Shown here: positions 37,601 through 49,600 of the stretch, piece after piece
How positions within the stretch are numbered: the first letter of the stretch is position 1
Layout: each line of letters starts with the position of its first letter
NCBI GenBank assembly: GCA_963576565.1
Contig: OY755047.1
Coordinates: 30,665,351-30,729,350 of the forward strand
Reading direction: 5' to 3'
From: Aspidapion aeneum
Taxonomy: Eukaryota > Arthropoda > Insecta > Coleoptera > Brentidae
Length of the DNA stretch: 64,000 nt
Notes under the pieces: generated by a model
Told to the model about the DNA's origin: nothing
The model's database searches: none
Seen by the model: only the letters and a program-made list of their open reading frames with translations
Translations under genes and position numbers: made by a program

Positions 37601-40600
37601 GTTGTACACAGTTAAAGCTAGGGTATACTCCTGCTATTGCAGAACGGCTCCACTAATAAACTCCTCAAAAAAACCCAAATCGCCGTATACAATGATTTTT
37701 CTAAAAAGAAAGAATCAAAACCCACTTTAACCTGCTTACCTACTCTGAGTTTACACGAAACATGCATTGCTTAAGGTCACATCATCCCTTAATATATAAG
37801 TGAACGCAATAAACGTCGGAACAGATGTTCATGTTATAGAAATCGTAAAATATGCTCAATTAAAAAAAAATCCGCTCGCTGAAATTGCGTCGAATTAGAC
37901 TAGTAAGGATGTTGTGTGTAATTAAAAAAAGTTAAAAAAAAATTACCGATGTTATTAAAAAATTTACAGAAATAACGTCTTGGTAGGACTGCAACTCTCT
38001 AATCTTCATTAAAATGAAATTCCCAAAATTTTAAACTAAATTGATGCATCAACCCATGGTCAAAAAGACCCTAGGATCGTAGCGAAAGGTGCGCAAAAAA
38101 AATTTTTTTAAAATTTTTTTGGTGGCGACCACAGTAGCCCAATAATAAAAAAAAATTAAATAGTGGCTCACTACAATGTTCAAAATATTACTCTACCCTA
38201 ATAGGTGGTTTGGAGTAGGGAGAAAAAAAATTAAAACAAATGATGATAGGTTGTTAAAACGTGAGGGTTCGAAATAAAATTATATTTTAATTCAGAAAAA
38301 AAAATATTTAAATAAACTGGTCAAACCATTGTAAGGCCAGGTACTACTATGCACCAAAAAAAAATTTTCAACAAGAAAATCAAGTTTCCTTCCTTAAAAA
38401 AAATATTAAAAAGAAAAAATATTAAAAAAATATTTTCAAAAAAAAATGCAAAATGTTTAAGTGGGGTTGCAGCTCCTATTAGTGAACCTTAAAAAAAATT
38501 TAATAAAATCAACACCAGAAAAATCTTATTCGAGTTGTCATGCAACAGTTTTTGCTCTTTTCCTCTAAAAACAAACAGTTCCCTTTCCTCTCCCAAAACT
38601 GTGGCAATGTGGAAAGTAAATGAGCTAGAAAAATTAATTTACTATAAAAAAAAATGTTGAAAATTAGATTTACTTAAGAATCATAAGGTATAAAAATCGT
38701 AATTGCAAAAAAAACAATCAGTTTAGGAAAAGAAAACAAAATATTTATGTTCCAAAAAAACAACCGATGTTAGTGTATTTGTTTAAAATTATTACTTAAG
38801 GGAATAAACAACGTTAGTACTTATTTACTGTACCACTATAATAATGTGAACCTAAGTTTTAAACTTTGCACTCAACTCCGTAAAGAATTATCTTGTGTGC
38901 CCCTACAAAAACCCAATATGAAAACAATTTCAAGGTTCACCTATAAGACCGTTGTAAAACTAAATCTGCCTACTCAAGTGTCTTTACACACAACATCTAA
39001 TCAAAAAAAATTTTTTACTGCTTAATGCGTTCTCGGATCCTTATTCCCGGAGTTCACGAGATATAAAATTAAGTTGGGCCCTTTCCGCAACTATTATTCA
39101 AAGCAAAAATTACCAAATGTCCAAGGGCTAATGAGACCCCATCATCAACAAATGATATTTTGAAATGAAACAGTTGGGAATAGTCCTGCGTAAAAACCAG
39201 AAAACAAAAATCAAGAAGCCAAAACTATTACATTAATTTTAAAAGAGCATAATAAAACTCCCGGCCCCAATTAAACCTAAAACCAAAAACTTTTTATTAG
39301 ACATTTCCCCTATTCCCTAAGTATAATGTCAATAAAACCCAAAAACTTGTGATTTCCATTCCAATCCCATCTGGACCATATATATTTTTTTAAACGGTCA
39401 AACACCCACAGGCGAAACAATATCTTATTTCAAAGAAAGGGTGAAGATATTTTGAAGCACCCTGTGAAAATAGGACACTATTATGGAAAATTGTTCAGAT
39501 CAGTGTTCTTACTACTTTTTAACCTAAAAAAGTCCCCTCATGTGCATGTTACTATTTTAGTTCCTATCATAATTAAATAGATCACAAAATTTGTCTTTCT
39601 CCGCGAATCTGCAAGGTCATGGAAGATGTGAGATTCAGCCTGTAGGCCAAATTTGGATGTATTTTAATTTAGCGAAAACCGAAGTTGCGAAATCCTAAAA
39701 AGATTAGCAGGAAGTCCTCGTTCCTCGATTTCTACACTCCGAACCAAACATTTCTTCCATTTCCACCCAGCTCGCGGGAGAAATAAAACCCTAATTATTG
39801 CAATATAAAAGGTAGTTAGCTCCTTTACACCCTGAAAAAAAATAGATGCCCTCATCAATGTTTAGTCGCCTAAAGGAAAACCTATTGTTTTTAAATTTAT
39901 TTTTAGGTTGAAATCTTTTTTAAAAATCAATCATCTTAAATTTATTGTTTAACCTGAACACTTTCCCATTTATTCCACAACAGTGTATTTTAATTTAAAA
40001 ATTTGCTTCATTATTTGAGGTCACCAGTATGAAATTATTTTAAAATTAAAAAAAAAATGAAATAAAAGAAATTATTTCCCAATTGTCCACAACTTCCAAG
40101 TTTTCATCCCTAAATACCTAGGTACTTTCTCAGTCTAACACCATCCATCGTTATCCAACATAACGCTTTAATTTCAGAAGCAACAAAACGAAGATTAAGT
40201 GAAAAGCTAAGCAAGTTGTTGGAAGTTGCTTTACAATGGGCGCAGATGTAAGGCCCCTTTGAGTACACGCCACTGTCCTGAACTGCAAACTAACAAAAAA
40301 ACTGAAGACTAGCATATCTGCCGTCAACCAACCTTTGGCATGAAATTAAAATAATTCCATATCATACCAGTATCCTCAAAACAAAACGTTTTTTTTTCTA
40401 TAAGACCCAAACACTTAACCAATAAATCTTGTTATTTAAAATTATGATTTGGAAGTAAAAGATTTATTTATTCCTGCCTGATCAACTAAGACAAAAAAAG
40501 TTCACCTTTTTGTAACTCAAGAAGTTCCCGTTTGGTCCCCTAAAAAAATATAACCTGTCTGGTCACCCTTTAAAACTACGACCACTATACAAACCGTTTT

Positions 40601-43600
40601 GACCAAAACAAGAATTCGAGAAGTTATGCTTACAGGAAAAAAAAATAATCTTTTTAAGAAAGATTAAATTATTTAAAAAAAAGTAAAATTTTGAAATATT
40701 TTTACCAATTACCACCGACTAGCATTTATATTTAGTTGAAAGTCTCTCTTAAATTCACTGACTCAAAATGACATTACTTAAAAAAAATTACTGAACTTTA
40801 CAAATGAACTCTACAAATGAACTAAAAAAAATCAAAAAAACTTATATCTATATCTGTCTCAGTTAAACATTTCTTTTGTGGTATTATATCTAGTTGGGCT
40901 TCAAATTCATTTTCTCTGTATTCAATCTGGAGCAGGCAAAACTTCTCAAGGCTCAAACATAAATGTTTGCTCTCCAATGGCCATGACCAAGCTATGACCT
41001 GAACGCAGAAAAAAATACAGAAAAAAATAATTGTGAACCAGAAAACTTTAATTGATAGAAATACCCGTAGGTCATTTTTAAAAAAATGCACTCCAAAGCC
41101 CAACGCTGTATTTTCTACCAAAAAAAAATTGACCAGTCACAAAAACACAACTAGACAACTAAACTGGCAACCAAAGACCTAAAAAAAACTGCCCCAACAA
41201 AAATACCCCCAAAAAAATGTTAACTGGACCTCTGGCATTGATCTTCAGCCAATATGTCGCTCTAGGGTTTTAGCCTTGTGTTTCCTAACTTCCCGAGCCG
41301 ACACTAGTAGTAGTACCCTCCTCTGACCCGATGTAACTGAGTGACGTAAGTTCTTAATTGTCATCCAACAGTTACCACCAAAAAAAACAAGAAAAGAAAA
41401 TGACAAAGCAAAATAAACTCATTTTCCTTTTCTTTCATTACTAATCAATACTTTCAACTAAACAAAGCTACCAGCTGTTAAGCTATATTTACCCTAAAAC
41501 AACCTAGCCAAGAAAAATTTGTGTGAAACCCTGTAAAAATATTCCAAATACAAAGTGGTGATATCCCACAAAAAAAATTAAAATCACCAAAAAAAAATAA
41601 CTTGTTAACCTAAATAAATTGACTGCACTAAAAAATAATCGGTGAAACAATTTCTATCTTATCACAAGCAGGAAATAACAACATATTAGTAGTAGGCAAC
41701 CTGCAAAAAAAATTGTTAGAATAAAAAACACACTACTTATGTCATATATTTAAAACATAAAAAGACTATGTCTGGAGGTCCATCCACCTAAAAATTTATT
41801 TTTCTTAAAAAAAATTTAAACATGTTTTTCCTACAAAAAAACTTATTACTAAAAAAAATGATTGAGTGTCAAAACCACCCACAGCCACTGAAAGCCTCTA
41901 ACCTGGCTTTGGCTGTACCACAAAAAAAAATTCTCAAATTTTTTTTTTAAAAACATGTCTTTTTTTTTCCAAATTAAAAAAAAACCAAAAAAAAATTACA
42001 TCAGATGTTAAAAAAACTAGCCAAAACACACGTTGGGCGCTAATTTGTGGCCTTAATAAAGTTAAAAAATAATTTGGGCGCCAATTTGTGGCCTTAAAAA
42101 AAATTAAAAAAATGTGGGCGCCAATTTGTGGCCTATTAAAATGCGTTGTGTGACATTTGTGGCAGCTTAAAGATGTTGCTGCCATTTTGTGGCACTATAA
42201 TTAGAAATTTGCCAACTTGTGACACAACAAAACCACTGAATAATTAAACAAATATCTGGAAGCAGAACTGTATTTTCCAGCTAGGTAAAATATTGATATG
42301 CCCGGTAACTTTTATACAGTGGAGAAGGGGGGGGGGGGGTTCAGAAATAAGAAAATTTTAAGTGCGCCACATTATTTAATACCAATGTTTTACAAAGAAG
42401 ATCTTAAATAAAATACAGTTCAACCCAAAGGTTGCAGCCAAACAATGAAATTCTACTTACTTCCGAGGCTTCCAGAGTATTTGTGTAATTAAGAATAACC
42501 AAAAAAAATAAACAGAATAAAATTCTATTAGATTGAATTCAGATGGCAAAACAGAAATACTTTACAGGTAGATGGACTCCTTTAACAGGTCATAGTGTAC
42601 CTACATCTGAGTCAGTAGTGTGAGACTCGGTTACATAAATGATTAAAAAAAAATAAATATACTTCCAAAATTATTCTGTCATAGGGGAGATCTGGACCAA
42701 ATATCCGCTGTCATCATTCTACGCTAGGTCGAATGAGACAGACAGCAACCCAGTCCGAGATCTACCCCATGAGGTAAAACAGTGTAAAGAAACCGCTAAA
42801 ACATATAATCTCATCTCTCTTTTGTCTCCGCAAAGTTGGTCATTGGGTTGCACAAATAACACAAAAATTTAGTTCATCTTGTTTATTTTCACAGGAGGAT
42901 GAAAATGAAATTGATTAAAGTACAAAAAAAAAGTATTGAAATCTAAGAAAAATACTTGAAACATGAAATATAAACCAATGAAATTGGTGGGAACGAGTCA
43001 GCGCCAAAATAACCGCAATAGTAATTTCACAATAAAATTTAGCTTAATAGTACCGCAAAATTGGGGTTATGACGTCATACCTTTACCTTGCGTTTACAAG
43101 AATTTCAAAAGTTATACTTTAAAAAAAAATTATATGGAAATTATAGCAAAAAAAAATTATATAAAAAGATTATATATGGAAAAAAATTATAGTTATGGCT
43201 TGCTCCTACCTTGGTCCTGCAATTATTTAATTGTTGGTGTTTTGTTTAGTAAACCTGGAGTTGTCCAGACATCCTCTCACTGCTCTCGCTGCTCCTGGCT
43301 TGCCCGCGCCTCCCCTAATGCCCGCTTAGCACATCACGCTAGGGCAGCACATGGTGGTCAAAATGTTGGTTCTTGCCCGAGCGTAGAACCCTGTGGAAAA
43401 TGAAATGTTTCAGTTTCCTGGAATTCGTCAATTTTGCACGAAGTTCCCCTACACAGTAACTTAAATCGAGGACCCCATGTCGACTCAATAAAACAAAGTA
43501 GATTTAAACAGATGAACTAAAATAATCCTAACGTACCTTTCCCAGGGTTATAACTGGCCCGTCCGGCTTCCCACCAGCGTCCAGCCCAACTGTCCCGTCG

Positions 43601-46600
43601 CTGGAATTGACAGGGCTGTAGACAAAGGAGAAAAACAATATATAGTTTTTATCCAACACGTGGTTAAAAGAAAAATATAAAAACGCCAACAATTCCCCAC
43701 GTCCTTTGTCAAAAAAAGTACATTTCCCACGAAAAAACAATTACAATTTGGGAGGCAAATATTATCTTGAAGAGTACTCAAATAATAAAAAAAATGAAAA
43801 AAAAAATAAAATCGAATTTACCGATGCTCTTTCCGTACAAATGGCGTAGGCCGACTTAAATTCCCCTCAAAAGGGTGCGAGCGTCACTTCAGATTACGCC
43901 TAAAACACGACGGCTCACTCCTCACAGTCTCTGGGATATCTCCTACAATTCGCTGCAGTGCCAAAACCAAAAACAATGGCGATCCCAGAGCCTGTTGTCG
44001 ACCCAACCAAATTTGTTAGCAAAGAGAGACAAAGCACTTAGTCGAGAATACCAGAATAATGAATTGGCCGGAAACCGTTTTGTAAATTTGGTGGGGAGTG
44101 GGGACGGTAAAACGCAATAGTACCAACCTAATCTTCCCGGTGAAATTCAAATAAAGGATGCAAACCTATTTATAAAAAACTTTTCCGCCAAAAATAAATC
44201 TCTACATTCAGTGGCAAGACTGGGAGAAAAACCCGGGGTTTTCAAAGTAACCAATGAGGAGATACAGCAATAGTTCTATACAGGTATATAGGGGCAGCAC
44301 CGACCAAGTGGACATTGCAATTAGGTAAAATGTACATTGAGGTGTTGTCGGATCTATTTCCACGGTTGGAATTTTTATAACAAGGACGTCGAGACACCCT
44401 CCATACACATTATTAATATTCGAACACTCAACCAATTCCCATATGAGTAAAGCTATACTGAGCGCAGAATTTAGTTGCACTCCAGTTACAGTCTTCGTCA
44501 AAAGTTTCCTTCGCTCTTTATAAATGTTTTCTCTAATATTCATATGGTTTAACGCCATTTTTGTAAAACATTTCTACAGTAATAAAGTTGTTTCTGAACC
44601 TGAACCCAAAAATACACACTGAACTGTTGCTTAAAGGCACAAGAGTGTTCAGATGTTAACTCACACGATTTCGTTTATTCTTTTAGTCTTGGTTTTTATC
44701 CCTCGTTTATCTCCCCTTTACCAAAGTGCATAACTCGTATTTATTTTATCCTTTCCCTATCAAATTAATAAAGATATCAAAGTGGCGGAGCCTCGGTTGT
44801 TCCTGGTCGACCCAAATATGTTTTTGTACTATCAAAACTAGTTAATCCGTGAAGGATATGAGGTTCGGATTGTCCCAATATCCTCGAAATAAACGTAAGG
44901 GAATGAAATGTTCACCTAAATGTTTCCTTCCTGTTACTGAAACCATTTGTGATGCGGCAACGCCGCCATTCCCCAGCATAACAGCTGTTTAACTTTATGA
45001 ACGTCAAGTGAATCACAAAATTCCACAGATAAAAACAAAACAATCAAAATTTTTATGTGATTTTTCCCGAAGCCTGTGATCTTAAATTCCAATTACGATG
45101 TCCAGATAATGCGATGTGCGTAGTGTCCACAGTAATCCGATGGAATGCCTCCTTTTAAGGTAACTTCCTAGACACTATATAACCTCCAAACCTAGCTCTA
45201 TAAAATACCCTTACTTTGTGTACAGAAAGACGAATCAAATAGCCTTGATTATTTACCTAAATAAACAAATATGTAACGTTGTCCTAAACGTAAAAATGAC
45301 ACGTTACAGTTGTCGGGTCTTCTTCTCAATCGCTTACAATTAAGATTGTTGTGGCGAGTAAATCAAACACACTCGCGTTTGTTATCAAGAAATTGATACT
45401 CCTCGCTCCTTTGATGGCTATACTATTCATCCCGAAAACATATTTTTTAAAAGATCTTATAGAACAAGGCAATGAAAACAATATTTGTTTAGCACATGGT
45501 GATGAGCGGCGTACCACAACTTCTACCCGTCGAGAAGTACGTAGTTCAACTAATCGATGAAGTACCTTTTCCGTCCCCCCACACTCTGCTTCAGCTGTCA
45601 ATCGAAAACCCCGATACCAGAGTGATTTTTATGCAACCCGAGGATTTGCCCTTGCCTAGAAGTGCCGCCAGTTTCAAACAGTTACTGTTGAATTTGGGTG
45701 CAGATAATTGCTTACAGGTAGGGAGTTCAATTTACTTAAATCATTATACCTCATTAAGGTATAAATTTTGAAGAACTACCATAATTATTATTGTCTTGAA
45801 AATCCGTTTTTTTTTTAAATATTAAAAAGTAATATATCTTTAAGTGGGCAAACTAATGAAAACTATCAAAAGCAAACCAAAACACTTGCTTTATCACGAA
45901 TAAGCTCATAATAGTCAAACCCATAGTAGGCTGGTTTTTAAGGTAGTCCTATGTTTATAGACTTAAACTTAACCCTGATATTTAGCGCCAGGTTTTAAGA
46001 TCTTACCAAAGCTAACTACTGGTAAAGGTCTATGTTTTAAATTTATACAGACTAAAACCTCTTAAGTAAATACAGCTGCCAAAAATCGTAATATAAAACA
46101 TTTTCTTTAGGTGTTGCTGCTAATTTTAACTGAACAGAAGATCCTGATCCATTCTCTTAGACCTGACGTTTTGACAGCTGTCGCGGAGGCTGTCAGTTCA
46201 CTTTTGTTTCCGTTTAAATGGCAATGCCCGTACATACCTTTATGTCCTCTGGGTAAGATGTCTCATGTCGTCTTGTTTATTTATTGTCTCTTTCCGCTAT
46301 GGACAATTTTCCAGCTCACATCACATCGGTGGACTCAAAGATAGTCTGACCAAGAGGCCCTGTATACTTTTGACTTATTTTTTGCCCAAAGGTGGACAAC
46401 ATTTATCTATCTGGCCTTCGATCCATGTTTGGACATAAGCCACCTTTGAAAACGAAAGGTGGACAACATTTTGCCCTCTAGTTCTGGCAAAATCCAGTTT
46501 TACATGTAAAATCTTTAAGGGGATATCTATCCTTAGACATTTTTTGGACGTTTTCAATATTTTATTTTAGGAAATACTTTATAAATAAATTTTGACAACA

Positions 46601-49600
46601 AAAACAAAACAAATTTGACATATACAAGTAACAATTTATTGACAGTGGAAATGTTTTTGGAGCTCTGCAGGTTGTATATTCTTATACTCTTAGTTTGTTT
46701 TTAAATTTTGAATTATTATGTCAATGATTTCACTTTTATTATTTATTAATTTACACACTTTTGATACATGATGAAAGATTGTCAAAAACATAGTTAATCT
46801 ATTGCTAGAATACAATCAGTTTTTACTAATATTGGTTTACTGTGAAAGTTGTGACAAACTGACAACTTCAAATTTTGTAAGTAATGCCAACCTGCAGATA
46901 CCAATTGTTTTTTTATTCAAAACAAAATTTCCTGTCAAAAAAAAGCTGCCCACCTCTGTAGAACAACTGTCCAAATGCATCGAGGGCCTCTGGTCTGACC
47001 ATCTCTATCTCACGAGAGCGTCTCCTTTAAAAGATGGCATTAAATAATGCTTTCTAATTTGTTAAATATAGAGAGTGCGACAAATTGACTTCAAATTTTG
47101 ACAATAAATTATTGATATATAATGCCAACATACAGATATCAATTGTTTTTTTATTTAAAACAAAATTGCCCACCTTTGGTGTAAAACAACTGTCAAAATA
47201 TAACGAGGGCCTTTAGTATGACCAGAACTCACGTGTTGTCCAAAATCACCCTCATCGTGGGCATTGATCAACAGGTTCTTTAAAGCGCGACGCCATCTAT
47301 CTCACTGAATTGTTAAATATAGATATTGCGACAAATTGACTTCAAATTTTGACAATAAATTATTGATATGTAATGTCAACGTACAAATATCAATTGTTTT
47401 TTTTTAAAACGAAATTTCCTGACAACTGTCAAAGAAAGTTGCCCACCTTTGGTGTAAAACAACTGTCAAAATAGAACGAGGGCCTCTAGTATGATCCGAA
47501 CTCACTTGTTGTCCAAAATCACCCCCATCGTGGGCATTTATCAACAGCGTCTTATTTAAAAGGTGGCATTAAATCATGTTATTATGCTTTCTAATTTGTT
47601 AAATATAGAGGCTTACTTTCTTGATTTTATCTATCAGGCCTGGTGGAAGTTCTTCATGCCCCTTTGCCCTTTTTGATTGGGGTTGATTCAAGATTCTTCG
47701 ACTTATATGATCCCCCGCCTGATGTCAGTTGCATCGATTTGGACACTAACATCATTACGGTAAGTTTGAAAGCATCGGGTGTCAAAGTTCTGACCTCATT
47801 CGAAACTTCGTTTAATCGTAAAGGTTTACACAAACATATAAACGACGTCAATTATTCCCTTAAATTGTAATCCTTATCCATTGATATTTGGTCTGACTGT
47901 CTGAGGATGAAAGTGACTACACTTAAAGATATCTTCGGTCAGGTTTTTTTGATTGACTGTTTTTCTGCACCCTTTTGGTTGTCATTCTAGGAGCTGTTTG
48001 GTAATCTTTCGTCGTTCCGTTGTACATGGCCATACCATATAAGTTGTATTTGAGTAATCTCTCTGCTCCATAAAATACTTTTAAGACATCCAATAACCTT
48101 TTTTGCTTTTACTATCTTACTTTTTTCCAGTTCTTTTACAGTCTGTTCATGCCTTATCAATTTTGAAACCCAAGTATACATACTCATTGCACGGAGATCT
48201 TGTTTGTCCATTGACTAGTTCTCACTTGATTTATTTCCAATACATATGTACTGTATCTTATCCACGTTCACTGTTAACCCCCACTTTTGGTATTCTTCTG
48301 TTACCTTTCTCATCATATACTTCATGTCTTCTTTGTCATTAGCTTCAATTACTTGGTCGTCAGCAAACTGTAGTGTGTATATGGTATTCCAGTGTTTTAG
48401 AGCTACTGCGATATATATTTTAAAAAGAGTTTCGTTATCAGAAATTCTTGTGAAAGTCGATTTCCAATTTTAATTTTAGATTTTGACCTTTTGTATAGTT
48501 CTTTTATCGCTTTTATGTATGTATGATAGATATTAGTTTGCTCTAACACTGTGCATAATTTTTCTACTGGAACGGTATCATATGTTTTTCGTACGTCCAT
48601 AAAAGGTAACATGAGTCTCTATATTTCTGGCACTCCTTTACTCATTGCTTGTTCAAGACAAAACACATAATCACTTCAAGATCTGCCTGCGTGCTCTTCT
48701 TCTTGTTTATAAAAATTATTTTCAATTAGATCTCCAAGGATCCTACCGTACAATTCACTTATAGTACTGGTTACTGAAATATCTCTGTAATTGTTGCAAT
48801 CCAGCTTGTTTCCTTTTTGGAAAGGAATACTCTACCGGCATTGAATTATACTGATGCTTTCGATGGGAGCTTAAACTATGTGGTTTGCACTTTCTCCAAC
48901 ATTGATCACAAGGATGCGAATCATCCTTACTTACAGCACGTCCTGACAAGCTACCTGCGATCACTGCAGGTGCCAATCCACGTTTCGGCCTTATTGGACC
49001 CTCCAAAGTACTTTAAAAACTTTCATATTATTTTATTTAATTTCTAAGGTTGCCGAAACCCAAAGACAGCAGCTCAACGTTAAGATTCTGCCGAAAAAAG
49101 CAGCGAAATGTTTGAAGTCTACGTTGGACTACTTGTATTTTCAAAACCGGAACGCAGCGGTCAACAATAATCAAGAGGCTTACGGACAGGACAATATTGA
49201 AGCCGAGTTTCAGCGAAGAAAGCGTGAGGTAAAGTTGTTTTTTTTGGTGAGGCGATTACGTCATCAATATAAGTTACCTGAATTAATCTGATTGATATTT
49301 TTATCATATATGGGCCAGAGAGATTGAAAAATAATCGATCTTGCTTCGATTACTGTGCAGACTGAAATAGGGCCAACGGAAAGTTAAAGGTCGCTGTAGT
49401 TAAAAAGAATAGTACAAGATGTTTTCCCTAGAGGTCTTGGCGAACAAGCATTGTACAGGCTGTCACCCGTAGAGGTCGCAGTGGTAAACAAGCATAGGGT
49501 CACTGCATCCTGGAAGCCTGGCAAGACACTACGTCTTCGTGATGCAGTGACCCTAAACGAGCATAGTACAAACCACCACCCCTACGGTACGTGGTAAACA

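Larger units (their letters stand above)
28810..45308 (-). mobile_element. 16.5 kb Ty3/gypsy-type LTR retrotransposon, antisense in Crag intron 6
   Basis: Two nearly identical direct repeats of 3.26 kb bound a 10 kb interior. On the minus strand the order is 5' LTR, tRNA-Lys-type primer site, a 5 kb noncoding leader, gag (three lesions), a -1 frameshift site, an intact pol (protease, RT, RNase H, integrase), purine tract and 3' LTR. The LTRs run TG...CA and are flanked by GTTG. No envelope gene is present: only about 35 bp separates the pol stop from the purine tract. Removing the insertion leaves an ancestral intron of about 330 bp. Confidence 0.95.

Noticed and set aside
45309..45492. Open plus-strand stretch just before Crag exon 7 as an extra exon
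   Set aside because: DENND4 proteins join the exon 6 and exon 7 sequences directly, and the acceptor at 45491-45492 fits in phase 0.
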